Origin: Micromonospora trifolii
GTDB taxonomy: Bacteria; Actinomycetota; Actinomycetes; Mycobacteriales; Micromonosporaceae
Reading direction: 5' to 3'
DNA length: 63,615 nt
NCBI RefSeq assembly: GCF_022229005.1
Contig: NZ_JAKKFD010000036.1
Location: 1-63,615 of the forward strand
Positions 24,576-32,055 of this stretch are shown piece by piece. The stretch's first letter is position 1. Each line of letters begins with the position of its first letter. A model generated the notes under the pieces. The model did not search any database and had not been told where the DNA came from. It saw only the letters and a list, made by a program, of their open reading frames with translations. Both the position numbers and the translations under genes were made by a program.

Positions 24576-24752
24576 ATGACGTATGGTCGATGGTATGCCA
24601 CCGACGAAGATCGACTACTACGACAGGGGCCTTGGGATGAACCAGGGCCGGTGGAGGAACGGCCCCTACGCGGGGCTGCGGGTGCCCCGGGTCGCCATCA
24701 GAATGAGGTCGGCGATCGCGTCCGGGTGAGTGACCATGGCGAGGTGCGATGA
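24576..24752 (+). CDS. Possible small protein or truncated gene start
   Basis: A 58-codon frame beginning MTYGRWYATDEDRLLRQGPW. The ribosome site GGAGGTGAG is nearly ideal, 4 bases before the ATG, and the first 25 residues look protein-like; the last half runs antisense through the end of the alpha/beta hydrolase gene and looks random. It may be the N-terminal stub of a deleted gene. Confidence 0.3.
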   Translation: MTYGRWYATDEDRLLRQGPWDEPGPVEERPLRGAAGAPGRHQNEVGDRVRVSDHGEVR

Positions 24753-25379
24753 TTCGACCTCGATGGTCGTCGCCTTCATCCGATCGGCCAGAAACCGCTC
24801 CAACTCCGGGGCGGTCGTGCGGTCCTGGGTGGAGATCGAGTAATAGCACTGCCGGTCCCGCCAGGCAGCCGTCGTCGTGCGGCCCTGGAAGAGGTCCTTG
24901 GCTATCGGGCCCTGCACCGCGTACAGGGCGCGGGCGCGGGTCTCCTCGATTCCCCCGGCGAAGTCGGCCAGGAAAGCGCTCTCGCTGAGCTGCGCGTACC
25001 CGTCGTGATGCACGAGCCCGGCGTTCGCCGGCGGCGTGGGGTATTTCGCCGCGAGCGCGTTGTAGTCCTCACCGGCGTCCGGCGCGCGGGCCGCCACGTA
25101 CACCAGGGCGGTGACCCTCGGGTGGTTGCCGGCCTCGCTGATGATCGTGCCGGCCCAGGAATGGCCCACCAGCACCGTCGGGCCGTCCTGGCGGTCGAGA
25201 GCGCGGTTGGTGGCCGCGACGTCGTCGGCCAGGGAGGTCAGCGGGTTCTGGACCGCGGTGACCGTCAGCCCGGCCCGCTGTAGCAGCGGGATGACGTCGG
25301 ACCAGGACGAGCCGTCGGCGTACGCGCCGTGGACCAGGACCACGTTGCGGGCCGGCTTGGCCGAAGACGTGTCGCTCAT
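24666..25379 (-). CDS. Alpha/beta-hydrolase
   Basis: A 237-residue cytoplasmic alpha/beta-hydrolase. NVVLVHGAYADGSSW gives the oxyanion loop (HG), VLVGHSWAG the nucleophile elbow with catalytic Ser, and ESSHLAMVTHPDAIADLI the catalytic His at the C-terminus. The HGAYADGSSW start matches the EstC-like/plant methylesterase-like group common in soil bacteria. Substrate unknown. ATG 25379 has GGAGG 8 bases upstream. Confidence 0.9.
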   Translation of the reverse strand: MSDTSSAKPARNVVLVHGAYADGSSWSDVIPLLQRAGLTVTAVQNPLTSLADDVAATNRALDRQDGPTVLVGHSWAGTIISEAGNHPRVTALVYVAARAPDAGEDYNALAAKYPTPPANAGLVHHDGYAQLSESAFLADFAGGIEETRARALYAVQGPIAKDLFQGRTTTAAWRDRQCYYSISTQDRTTAPELERFLADRMKATTIEVESSHLAMVTHPDAIADLILMATRGTRSPA

Positions 25380-25484
25380 CCGAAAACCTCCGCACGACGC
25401 CGTGCCGTCGCTCGCTCGTCGACGACAGCTCTCGCCCGCCACTCTTCCCCACACCGGTCGGGCCGGTGGGCCAAACGCCCAGGC

Positions 25485-26303
25485 TCAGCCGGTCCGGCGC
25501 ACCGGGTCCGGTGCCGGAGCGCGCCAGTTCAGACGGTCCCGGTAGCGGTGTCGCAGGACGAGCCAGCTGACCGAGAACGGAATGGCCCCCATGGCCACCA
25601 CGCCCAGGACGTCCGCGCCGACCACGTCGAAGACCGCCCCGACGTCGCCGAACAACTGAGCGACCGTCTGGAAGGCGACGTGCAGGCCGATGCCGGCCCA
25701 GATGTCGCCGGTGGCGGCACGGAAGGCGCCCAGCAGCAGCGCGAAGACGAGGAAGAGCGCCAGTCGGTCGACGGATCTGGCCGCCCCGATGAGGAACCCG
25801 AACCCTGTGAACAGCACTGCCTGCCCCATGACCGCCTGCCAGGCGGGCAGCCGGGTGGCGAGGTTGTGTTGCAGGTACCCGCGGAAGAGCAACTCCTCCG
25901 GCAGCGCCTCCTTCAGGAAGACCAGTACGACCAGCAGCGCCGCCACCCGCAGCACGTCCCCGACGGACGTCCGGACGCTGATCTCGACCCAGCCGAGACC
26001 GAGACAGAGCGCGAACCCCGCCGCGGCGGGGACGAGCCAGCAGGCCGCGCCGAACAGCAGACGCCGCCAGCCGTCGCGCAGCGACGGCAACCCGAGGCCG
26101 GCCCAGGGCCGCCGGTCCAGGACGCGACGGGCGACGACCACCAGGGGTACGACGACAGCTGTGGTGAGGACCGCCCCGACCGCATGGGTGGGCCTGTCGT
26201 AGTCGGTGTCGAGCAGGGCGCCCAGGAACAGCCAGACCAGCACGGCGGCGGTGGTCACGACGAGGATCCGCCAGGGCAGGGCGAGACGAGGTCCGGCGCT
26301 CAC
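25485..26303 (-). CDS. CPBP-family intramembrane metalloprotease
   Basis: A 272-residue integral membrane protein with about eight hydrophobic segments. The CPBP (CAAX protease/bacteriocin-processing) motifs are present: EALPEELLFRGYLQ (motif 1, E-E-x-x-x-R), MGQAVLFTGFGFL (motif 2) and GDIWAGIGLHVAFQT (motif 3, His). Family members process prenylated or bacteriocin-like proteins, or serve in immunity; the substrate here is unknown. GTG 26303 or 26306 begins VVSAGPRLALPW. Runs in the same direction as the methyltransferase 37 bp upstream. Confidence 0.86.
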   Translation of the reverse strand: MSAGPRLALPWRILVVTTAAVLVWLFLGALLDTDYDRPTHAVGAVLTTAVVVPLVVVARRVLDRRPWAGLGLPSLRDGWRRLLFGAACWLVPAAAGFALCLGLGWVEISVRTSVGDVLRVAALLVVLVFLKEALPEELLFRGYLQHNLATRLPAWQAVMGQAVLFTGFGFLIGAARSVDRLALFLVFALLLGAFRAATGDIWAGIGLHVAFQTVAQLFGDVGAVFDVVGADVLGVVAMGAIPFSVSWLVLRHRYRDRLNWRAPAPDPVRRTG

Positions 26304-26340
26304 CACGCGCAGCGTAGCCAGCGGCGTCAACCGCGGACGG

Positions 26341-27084
26341 TCAGCGGCCGAGGACGAGGTAGCCGAGGCCGAGGACACCCCGGTAACCGCCGACGTACTC
26401 GCGCAACCGGTCGTCGAGTTCCGCGCGGACCTCGGCCGCACGGGGGTCCTCCGGGTACGCCAGCAGCCACTCCTGCCGGCCGGCGAGCCAGGTGGACTCG
26501 AAGTCGTCCCATTCGCGCTGGTCGGCGGTGCTCAGGTGCAGCAACCGCCAGCCCCGCTCGCGGGCGGCCTCGATCAGCCCGGGAAGGGTCGGGACGTCCG
26601 GGCCGAAGACTTCGGCGATCTCCGCGGTGGGGGGCCGTTCCCAGTACGCGTCGCCGAACAGCAACCGCCCACCGGGCCGGACCACTGCGGCGAGGGCGTC
26701 GAGGGCGCCCTCGGTGCCGCCGAAGGCGTGCGCCGAGCCGATGCAGAGGACCCGGTCGGCGGGCTCCTGCCAGGCCGCCGCTTCCCCCGTCACGAAAGCG
26801 ACGTGCCGGTTCAGCGACCGCCCCGCGGCCAGCCGCCGCCCTCGGGCGAGCGCGGCCTCGTCGGTGTCGACGCCGACGCCCCGCGTCGCGACCGGGCCGG
26901 ACACGCCGCCGGCGGCTACCGCCCGCAGCAACAGCTCGCCCCAGCCACAGCCGAGGTCGAGCACCCGTGCGCCGGGGCGGACGTCGAGCCGTTGCAGCAG
27001 CAACGCGGCGTGCTCCGGCGAGAGCGGCGTGTTCCAGCGCATCCGCGCGTAACGGCTGGCGGCGAGGTGGTCGGTTGACTGCAT
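26341..27084 (-). CDS. SAM-dependent class I methyltransferase
   Basis: A 247-residue enzyme with a Rossmann-like methyltransferase core: ARVLDLGCGWGELLLRAV (motif I), GVGVDTDEAALARGRRLA (motif II acidic residue), DRVLCIGSAHAFGG and VRPGGRLLFGDAYWERPP (motif III). The C-terminal part (WDDFESTWLAGRQEWL, then GYRGVLGLGYLVLGR) resembles uncharacterised actinobacterial small-molecule methyltransferases. Start ATG 27084 has only a weak ribosome site; ATG at residue 15 is possible. Divergent from mug. Confidence 0.85.
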   Translation of the reverse strand: MQSTDHLAASRYARMRWNTPLSPEHAALLLQRLDVRPGARVLDLGCGWGELLLRAVAAGGVSGPVATRGVGVDTDEAALARGRRLAAGRSLNRHVAFVTGEAAAWQEPADRVLCIGSAHAFGGTEGALDALAAVVRPGGRLLFGDAYWERPPTAEIAEVFGPDVPTLPGLIEAARERGWRLLHLSTADQREWDDFESTWLAGRQEWLLAYPEDPRAAEVRAELDDRLREYVGGYRGVLGLGYLVLGR

Positions 27085-27146
27085 CCGTTGAGGATGTCAA
27101 GCCGTGCGCCAAGTCCGGCACCGGGGCGTACGGCAGGATCGGTGGG

Positions 27147-27716
27147 ATGGACGCGGAGCGTGCGGGGCCGCCGCGGCGGCCGACCCCGCAGGAGGTGGCG
27201 GCGGCGGCCGGCCGGGGTCTGCCGGACATCATCGGCCCCGGGCTGCGCGTGCTGTTCTGCGGCTACAACCCGGGCCTCTACTCGGCCGCGGTGGGGGAGC
27301 CGTTCGCCCGCCGGGGCAGCCGCTTCTGGCCGGCCCTGCACGGGGCCGGCTTCACCGACCGCCAGTTGCACTCGTGGGAAGCCGACGAGTTGCTGCGGCA
27401 GGGTCTGGGCATCACCAGTCTGAGCAACAGGGCCACCGCCCGCGCCGCAGAGCTGACCCCGGAGGAGTTGGTGGCCGGGGTGACCGGGTTGGCGGTGAAG
27501 GCCGAGCGTTACCGGCCGCGCTGGGTGGCGATCCTCGGGGTGAGCGCGTACCGGGTCGCCTTCGCCCGGCCGAAGGCCGGGCTGGGCCCACACCCGGACC
27601 GGCTGGGCCCGGCCCGGGTCTGGGTGCTGCCCAACCCCAGCGGCCTGAACGCGCACTTTCCGCTGCCGGCGTTGACCGCCGAGTTCGCCAAGCTGCGGCG
27701 GGAACTCGACGCCTAG
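27147..27716 (+). CDS. mug: G/U mismatch-specific DNA glycosylase (Mug)
   Basis: Removes uracil and ethenocytosine opposite guanine to start base-excision repair. 189 residues. The catalytic Asn loop is LFCGYNPGLYSAAVG (Mug G-x-N-P-G-L), FARRGSRFWPALHGAGF fits the pyrimidine-binding region, GLGITSLSNRATARAAEL follows, and the minor-groove intercalation loop is LPNPSGLNAHFPL. All family residues are intact. ATG 27147. Ends 1 codon inside the convergent SRPBCC gene (4-bp overlap). Confidence 0.93.
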   Translation: MDAERAGPPRRPTPQEVAAAAGRGLPDIIGPGLRVLFCGYNPGLYSAAVGEPFARRGSRFWPALHGAGFTDRQLHSWEADELLRQGLGITSLSNRATARAAELTPEELVAGVTGLAVKAERYRPRWVAILGVSAYRVAFARPKAGLGPHPDRLGPARVWVLPNPSGLNAHFPLPALTAEFAKLRRELDA

Positions 27717-28216
27717 CCGGCCGAGGCGACCAGCCCCTGGTAGTAGGGCTGCATCGCCGGGTGGTAGTCGTCGAACTCCGGGCGGGGCGAACCGTCCCGG
27801 GAGGCGACGAGCATGTCCAGGTAGTACTCCCAACCGGCGCCCACTTCGGCGATGCCCTCGATGCTGCTCAGGTGCTGCACGAACCGCAGTTGGGTGGTGC
27901 CGTCGCTCTCGGACAGCGACAGCTCCAGCAGCCAGGTGCCGTAGTCGTCGACCATCGACACGGCGAGGCGCTGCTGCGGTTCGCACGCGTCGATGCGTAC
28001 CTCGCACCAGGGCTGCTGCTCCTCGTACGCCATCTGGACCCGGATGGTCCGTCCGGGCCCGGCGTCGCCCTCCCACGGGCCGAACCAGCGGGCCGTACGC
28101 TCCGACTCGGTCAGGCTGGCCCAGACGTCCGCCGCCGGGGCGCGGAAGGTCCGGGTGAGGACGAGATCGTGGCCGGTGTCGGTGCGAAACAGGCGTCCGG
28201 CGGGTGTGCGGGTCAT
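27713..28216 (-). CDS. SRPBCC (AHSA1/START-like) domain protein
   Basis: A 167-residue helix-grip-fold protein: LVLTRTFRAPAADVWASLTE, ARWFGPWEGDAGPGRTIRVQ, LAVSMVDDYGTWLLELSLSE, TQLRFVQHLSSIEG, EVGAGWEYYLDMLVASRDG. This is the AHSA1-like group that is almost always encoded with an ArsR regulator. ATG 28216 overlaps the ArsR stop codon (ATGA), showing translational coupling. It may bind a hydrophobic ligand. Function unknown. Confidence 0.9.
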   Translation of the reverse strand: MTRTPAGRLFRTDTGHDLVLTRTFRAPAADVWASLTESERTARWFGPWEGDAGPGRTIRVQMAYEEQQPWCEVRIDACEPQQRLAVSMVDDYGTWLLELSLSESDGTTQLRFVQHLSSIEGIAEVGAGWEYYLDMLVASRDGSPRPEFDDYHPAMQPYYQGLVASAG

Positions 28217-28575
28217 GCCGTGTGCTCCCTTCGGTGCTCCGCCGGGCCGCGGCTGCGGCGCTCTCGGCGGGTGCGATAGACCTCGGTCTCCAACGCGTCG
28301 AGGTGCCGGCCCCACCGGTCGACAGTGGTGAGCGCGGTGAGCCAGTCGAGCAGCGGGGCGAGCGGGCCCGGGTCGAGCCGGTAGATCCTCCGCCGACCGA
28401 CCAGTTCGTCACGGACCAGCCCGCTGTCGCGCAGCACCCGCAGGTGGCGGCTGATGGCGGGCCGGCTGATCGTGAACCGCTGGGCGATCTCGCCGGCGGA
28501 CAGAGATTCGGCGCGCAACATGGTCAGGATGTGCCGCCGTACCGGGTCGGCGATCGCGACGGCCACGTCATCCAC
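28213..28575 (-). CDS. ArsR-family (non-metal) transcriptional repressor
   Basis: A 120-residue winged-helix protein: VAIADPVRRHILTMLRAESL, SAGEIAQRFTISRPAISRHL (recognition helix), RVLRDSGLVRDELVGRRRIY. No cysteine metal-binding motif, so it belongs to the group paired with SRPBCC proteins. GTG start. First gene of a two-gene operon with the SRPBCC gene. A perfect palindrome 10 bp upstream is probably its operator. Confidence 0.9.
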   Translation of the reverse strand: MDDVAVAIADPVRRHILTMLRAESLSAGEIAQRFTISRPAISRHLRVLRDSGLVRDELVGRRRIYRLDPGPLAPLLDWLTALTTVDRWGRHLDALETEVYRTRRERRSRGPAEHRREHTA

Positions 28576-28584
28576 CCCAGAAGC

Positions 28585-28600
28585 GTAACCTATGGGTTAC
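28585..28600. promoter_or_regulatory. ArsR operator palindrome GTAACCTATGGGTTAC
   Basis: A perfect 6+4+6 inverted repeat between the divergent ArsR and antiporter genes. The GTAACC-N4-GGTTAC form matches operators of the ArsR/SRPBCC type. Binding would overlap the repressor's own promoter. Confidence 0.7.
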
Positions 28601-28656
28601 GGGTTTGCCTGTTGTGGACCGCCGACGTCGTAGATCGGTGCGTCGATGGTGGGCAC

Positions 28657-29787
28657 ATGATCAGCTGGCCTGGCACTCTGTACGGCATGGCCGCCCTGCT
28701 TCGCTCCCGCCTGACCGACTGGACCTTCGCCGTACCCGTGCTCGCCGTCCTGGTATTGATCGTCACCTGGGGACGGAGCCTGCCCGGCCCGATCATCGTG
28801 GTGGTCGCGGTGCTGCTCGGAGGTGCCGTGCTCGCGGCCGTGCACCACGCGGAGGTGGTCGCCCACCGGGTGGGGGAGCCGTACGGGTCGCTGGTGCTCG
28901 CCGTCGCGGTCACCGTGATCGAGGTCGCTCTCATCGTCACGTTGATGATCAGCGGCCCCGAGAAGACCCAGTCGCTCGCCCGGGACACCGTCTTCGCCGC
29001 CGTCATGATCACCTGCAACGGGATACTCGGCCTGTCCCTGTTGCTCGGGGCGCTGCGCCGTCGCGTCGCGGTGTTCAACCCGGAGGGCACCGGCGGGGCC
29101 CTGGCCACCGTGATCACCCTGGCCACCCTGAGTCTGGTCATTCCGACCTTCACCACCGCCCGGCCCGGCCCGGAGTTCAGCCCGGCTCAGCTCGCCTTCG
29201 CCGCCGTCGCCTCGCTGGCGCTCTACGGGCTGTTCGTGCTCGTGCAGACCGGCCGGCACCGTGACTACTTCCTGCCGGTCGACAGCCGGGGCCAGGTGAT
29301 CGACGCGGAGGAGCACGCCAAGCCGCCGACCACCCGCGCGGCGCTGATGAGCCTGGGGCTGCTGCTGGTGGCACTGGTCGCGGTGGTCGGCGACGCCAAG
29401 ACCGTCTCACCGACCATCGAGGCCGGCGTCGCCGCGGCGAACCTGCCGCACGCGTTCGTCGGCGTGATCATCGCCCTGCTGGTGCTGCTGCCGGAGACCC
29501 TGGCCGCCGCCCGCGCCGCCCGTCGCGACCGGGTGCAGATCAGCCTGAACCTCGCGCTCGGCTCGGCGATGGCCAGCATCGGCCTGACCATCCCGGCCAT
29601 CGCGATCGCCTCGATCTGGCTGGACGGCCCGCTGCTGCTCGGCCTCGGCGGCACCCAGCTCGCCCTGCTCGCGCTCACCGCCGTGACCGCGGTCCTCACC
29701 GTGGTGCCCGGCCGGGCCAACGTGTTGCAGGGCGGCGTACACCTGGTGCTGATGGCCGCCTTCGTCTTCCTGGCCGCCAGCCCGTGA
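28657..29787 (+). CDS. Calcium:proton antiporter (CaCA family, ChaA-like)
   Basis: A 376-residue integral membrane protein with about 11 hydrophobic segments in two inverted halves. The two alpha-repeats are visible: GEPYGSLVLAVAVTVIEVAL with MITCNGILGLSLLLGAL, and GVIIALLVLLPETLAAARAA with LNLALGSAMASIGLTIPAIA. The conserved Glu in VTVIEVAL and LLPETLAA, and Asn/Ser in TCNGI and GSAMAS, bind the cation. It exports Ca2+ (or Na+/K+) in exchange for protons. ATG 28657 (GGTGGG upstream) or ATG 28687. Confidence 0.88.
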   Translation: MISWPGTLYGMAALLRSRLTDWTFAVPVLAVLVLIVTWGRSLPGPIIVVVAVLLGGAVLAAVHHAEVVAHRVGEPYGSLVLAVAVTVIEVALIVTLMISGPEKTQSLARDTVFAAVMITCNGILGLSLLLGALRRRVAVFNPEGTGGALATVITLATLSLVIPTFTTARPGPEFSPAQLAFAAVASLALYGLFVLVQTGRHRDYFLPVDSRGQVIDAEEHAKPPTTRAALMSLGLLLVALVAVVGDAKTVSPTIEAGVAAANLPHAFVGVIIALLVLLPETLAAARAARRDRVQISLNLALGSAMASIGLTIPAIAIASIWLDGPLLLGLGGTQLALLALTAVTAVLTVVPGRANVLQGGVHLVLMAAFVFLAASP

Positions 29788-29842
29788 CCCGCACCGCCCG
29801 CCGGTTCAGCCCCTGACCCCGCACCGCCCGCCGGTTCAGCCG
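29785..29842. repeat. 29-bp tandem duplication between convergent genes
   Basis: TGACCCGCACCGCCCGCCGG plus TTCAGCCCC is repeated almost exactly. The first TGA is the stop codon of the antiporter; the second copy forms the left arm of the terminator hairpin. A recent local duplication. Confidence 0.7.
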
Positions 29843-29850
29843 GCGGGCGG
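29824..29850. terminator. Bidirectional terminator hairpin
   Basis: CCGCCCGCCGG pairs perfectly with CCGGCGGGCGG around loop TTCAG, between the convergent antiporter and sigma-factor genes. It includes the stop codon of the sigma gene. Confidence 0.65.
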
Positions 29851-31092
29851 CGGGTCGCCCGCGAGACGCTCCGCGCGGGCGTTCAGGTAGCGCTGCTGCG
29901 CCAGGTTCGTCGAGCGCGCCGCCGCCATCCGGTACGCCTCCCGCGCGGCGACCCGCTCACCCTCCCGCTCCCACAGGTGGGCGCGGGCGGCCGGCAGTCG
30001 AGGGTCGTCGGCGAGGCGGGGGTCGTCGGCCAGGTCGGCGAGCAGCGCCAACCCGGCCGGCGCGCCACGGCTCATCGCCACCGCCACCGCGTGGTTGAGC
30101 GCCACCACCGGGTTGTCGGACATCCCGAGGAGCACCTCGTACAGGGCGGTGATCTGTGCCCAGTCGGTGGCCGCCGCGCTGGGCGCCTCGTCGTGCACGG
30201 CCGCGATGGCCGCCTGGAGCTGGTACGCGCCGACCACCCCGCGCGGCAGCGCCCCGGTGATCAGCTCGACCCCCTCGGCGATCTGGTCGGCCCGCCACCG
30301 GGAGCGGTCCTGCTCGGCCATCGGCACCAGCTCACCGTGCGGGCCGATCCGCGCCGGCGCGCGGGCGTCGGCGAGCAGCATCAACGCGAGCAGCCCGGTG
30401 ACCTCGGGATCCTCAGGCACCAGACGGCGCACCAGACGGGTCAGCCGGATCGCCTCGGCGGTCAGATCGGCGCGCAGCAGCCCCGGCCCGGCGGTGCGGG
30501 CGTACCCCTCCGTGAAGATCAGGTAGAGCACGTGCAGCACGGCGGCGAGCCGGCCGGCGCGCTCCGGGCCGGTGGGCGGCGCGAACCGTAGCCCACTGTC
30601 GCGGATCCGCTGCTTGCCCCTACTGATCCGCCGGGTCATCGTCGCCTCCGGCACCAGGAACGCGCGCGCCACCTCGGCGGTGCTCAGCCCGCCCACCGCC
30701 CGCAGGGTGAGCGCGATCTGCGACGCCGCCGACAGCGACGGGTGGCAGCACAGGAACAGCAGGATGAGCGTGTCGTCGGCGTCCGTCGGCGGACGGTCGG
30801 CGGCCGGGGCGCGCCACTGCTCCGGCAGCACCCACCGGGCCACCGTGTCCTCCCGCCGCATCCGGGCCTGCTCGCGACGCAGCAGGTCGGTCAGCCGGCG
30901 GGATGCCACGGTGATCAGCCAGCCCCGCGGATTGTCCGGTACGCCGTCGCGCGGCCAACCCTCCGCCGCCGCGATCAGCGCCTCCTGCACGGCGTCCTCG
31001 GCCGTGTCGAAGTGCCCGTAACGGCGGACCAGCGCGCCGAGGACCTGCGGCGCCAGCTCGCGCAGCAGGTCCTCGGCGGGAGTCTCCGGCAC
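29836..31092 (-). CDS. ECF sigma factor with C-terminal extension (SigJ-like/ECF42 type)
   Basis: A 418-residue RNA polymerase sigma factor. Region 2 (ALVRRYGHFDTAEDAVQEAL, RGWLITVASRRLTDLLRRE) and region 4 (LRAVGGLSTAEVARAFLVPE, ATMTRRISRGKQRIRDSG) occupy about 1-180. A long C-terminal domain (about 185-418; LIFTEGYARTAGP, YQLQAAIAAVHDEAP, NPVVALNHAVAVAM, AHLWEREGERVAAREAYRMA) is the tetratricopeptide-like part typical of this family. These sigmas lack anti-sigma factors and are regulated with a YCII (DGPF) partner, here 4 bp upstream. GTG 31092. Confidence 0.9.
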   Translation of the reverse strand: MPETPAEDLLRELAPQVLGALVRRYGHFDTAEDAVQEALIAAAEGWPRDGVPDNPRGWLITVASRRLTDLLRREQARMRREDTVARWVLPEQWRAPAADRPPTDADDTLILLFLCCHPSLSAASQIALTLRAVGGLSTAEVARAFLVPEATMTRRISRGKQRIRDSGLRFAPPTGPERAGRLAAVLHVLYLIFTEGYARTAGPGLLRADLTAEAIRLTRLVRRLVPEDPEVTGLLALMLLADARAPARIGPHGELVPMAEQDRSRWRADQIAEGVELITGALPRGVVGAYQLQAAIAAVHDEAPSAAATDWAQITALYEVLLGMSDNPVVALNHAVAVAMSRGAPAGLALLADLADDPRLADDPRLPAARAHLWEREGERVAAREAYRMAAARSTNLAQQRYLNARAERLAGDPPPAG

Positions 31093-31096
31093 GGTG

Positions 31097-31498
31097 TCAG
31101 CCGGCCAGGTCCTCGACACCGTCGAGCACCGGCCGCACGTCCACGTACCCACCGGGGGCGTCCGGGTCGACCAGGCCGGCGGCGATCTCGGTGGCCCGGT
31201 CGAAGCTGGCGCACTCCACGATGGTGTAACCGGCGAGGACCTCCTGCGTCTCCGGGTATGGGCCGTCGGTGACCACTGGTGCTCCCTCGCGCACCTGCAC
31301 CCGCCGGGCGTGCACCGGCTCGCTCAGTCCCCGGGCGTCGACCAACTCGCCGGACTCGGCCAGCGCCTGGTGGAAGGTCTCCATGTGCTGGTGCATCGCC
31401 GCGATCTGCTCGGCCGACATCGCCGGCCGGTCGGAAGCCCGCCCCGACAGCACGTCATAGTCCTGCTGCGACCCATAGAGCAAAATCATGTACTTCAC
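31097..31498 (-). CDS. YCII/DGPF-domain protein, partner of the ECF sigma factor
   Basis: A 133-residue small protein: KYMILLYGSQQDYDVLSG, HQHMETFHQALAESGELVDA, VTDGPYPETQEVLAGYTIVE (the DGPF/DGPY signature), and YVDVRPVLDG at the C-terminus. It adopts a dimeric alpha/beta barrel; its link to the sigma factor is known mainly from gene context. GTG start with GGAGGGG upstream. It ends 4 bp before the sigma gene's GTG, making a coupled two-gene operon. Confidence 0.9.
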   Translation of the reverse strand: MKYMILLYGSQQDYDVLSGRASDRPAMSAEQIAAMHQHMETFHQALAESGELVDARGLSEPVHARRVQVREGAPVVTDGPYPETQEVLAGYTIVECASFDRATEIAAGLVDPDAPGGYVDVRPVLDGVEDLAG

Positions 31499-31597
31499 GG
31501 TCTACCCCTCCTCCTGCGGAACACCACGACGGCGCCCCACAGAAAACGTCGAACCCAATCCCCCCACCCGGACACCCCGCCCCCCACCCGAACCGGT

Positions 31598-31652
31598 GAT
31601 CATGAAGTTCGCGTCACGACACGCCGAGTGGGATGACGCTAACTTCATGATC
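31598..31652. repeat. 55-bp intergenic palindromic repeat
   Basis: Arms GATCATGAAGTT (31598-31609) and AACTTCATGATC (31641-31652) pair perfectly. After one mismatch, GCGTCA and TGACGC continue the stem, leaving a 17-base loop containing GACACGCC. A related half-copy (GATCATGAGGTT...CATGACACGCC) ends the window at 63571. Such elements occur between genes in this group of organisms. Confidence 0.75.
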
Positions 31653-31693
31653 AACGAGGTTCCGGGGTGGTGGGTGGGGCCTACGGTGGCGGG

Positions 31694-31903
31694 ATGACTG
31701 TGGTGTGGGTGGTGGTCGGGGTCCTTGTTGTGGTGGCGGGTTTGGCGTTTGGCGTTGTGGTGCGGCGGGGGCGGATCCGGGAGGTTGAGGGCGACGATCC
31801 TCGGGCTGGGCGGGACGCTCGGGCGCGGCAGCAGCGGTACGAGGCCGAGCGGCACGGTGACCAGGGCGACACGTGGCAGCGCGGTCGGGAGTCGGGCGGG
31901 TGA
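31694..31903 (+). CDS. Small single-pass membrane protein
   Basis: A 69-residue protein: an N-terminal membrane segment (WVVVGVLVVVAGLAFGVVV) then a charged tail rich in Arg/Asp/Glu (GRDARARQQRYEAERHGDQG). It lacks a cleavage site, so the tail probably faces the cytoplasm after RRGR. No family known to me. ATG 31694 preceded by GGCGGG. Confidence 0.6.
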   Translation: MTVVWVVVGVLVVVAGLAFGVVVRRGRIREVEGDDPRAGRDARARQQRYEAERHGDQGDTWQRGRESGG

Positions 31904-31981
31904 GCGACTGATCAGGTTGTGACGGCCCCCGAAGCGGCGCCCCACGCCACCGGGCGTGAACCGTCCAGCCACCTCGTGCGT

Positions 31982-32007
31982 GGAACCGGTGACGGTCGTT
32001 TCGGTCC
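31982..32007 (+). promoter_or_regulatory. Candidate ECF-sigma promoter of the lipoprotein peptidase gene
   Basis: GGAACC and GTCC are separated by 16 bp, the layout of many ECF-type promoters, about 50 bp before the ATG at 32056. The -35 GGAAC core is a good match; the -10 is only partial. No particular sigma factor is implied. Confidence 0.35.
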
Positions 32008-32055
32008 TATCGTCGGGGTACTAGCAGCTTGAGCACCGATGTCTGGGGAGGCACG

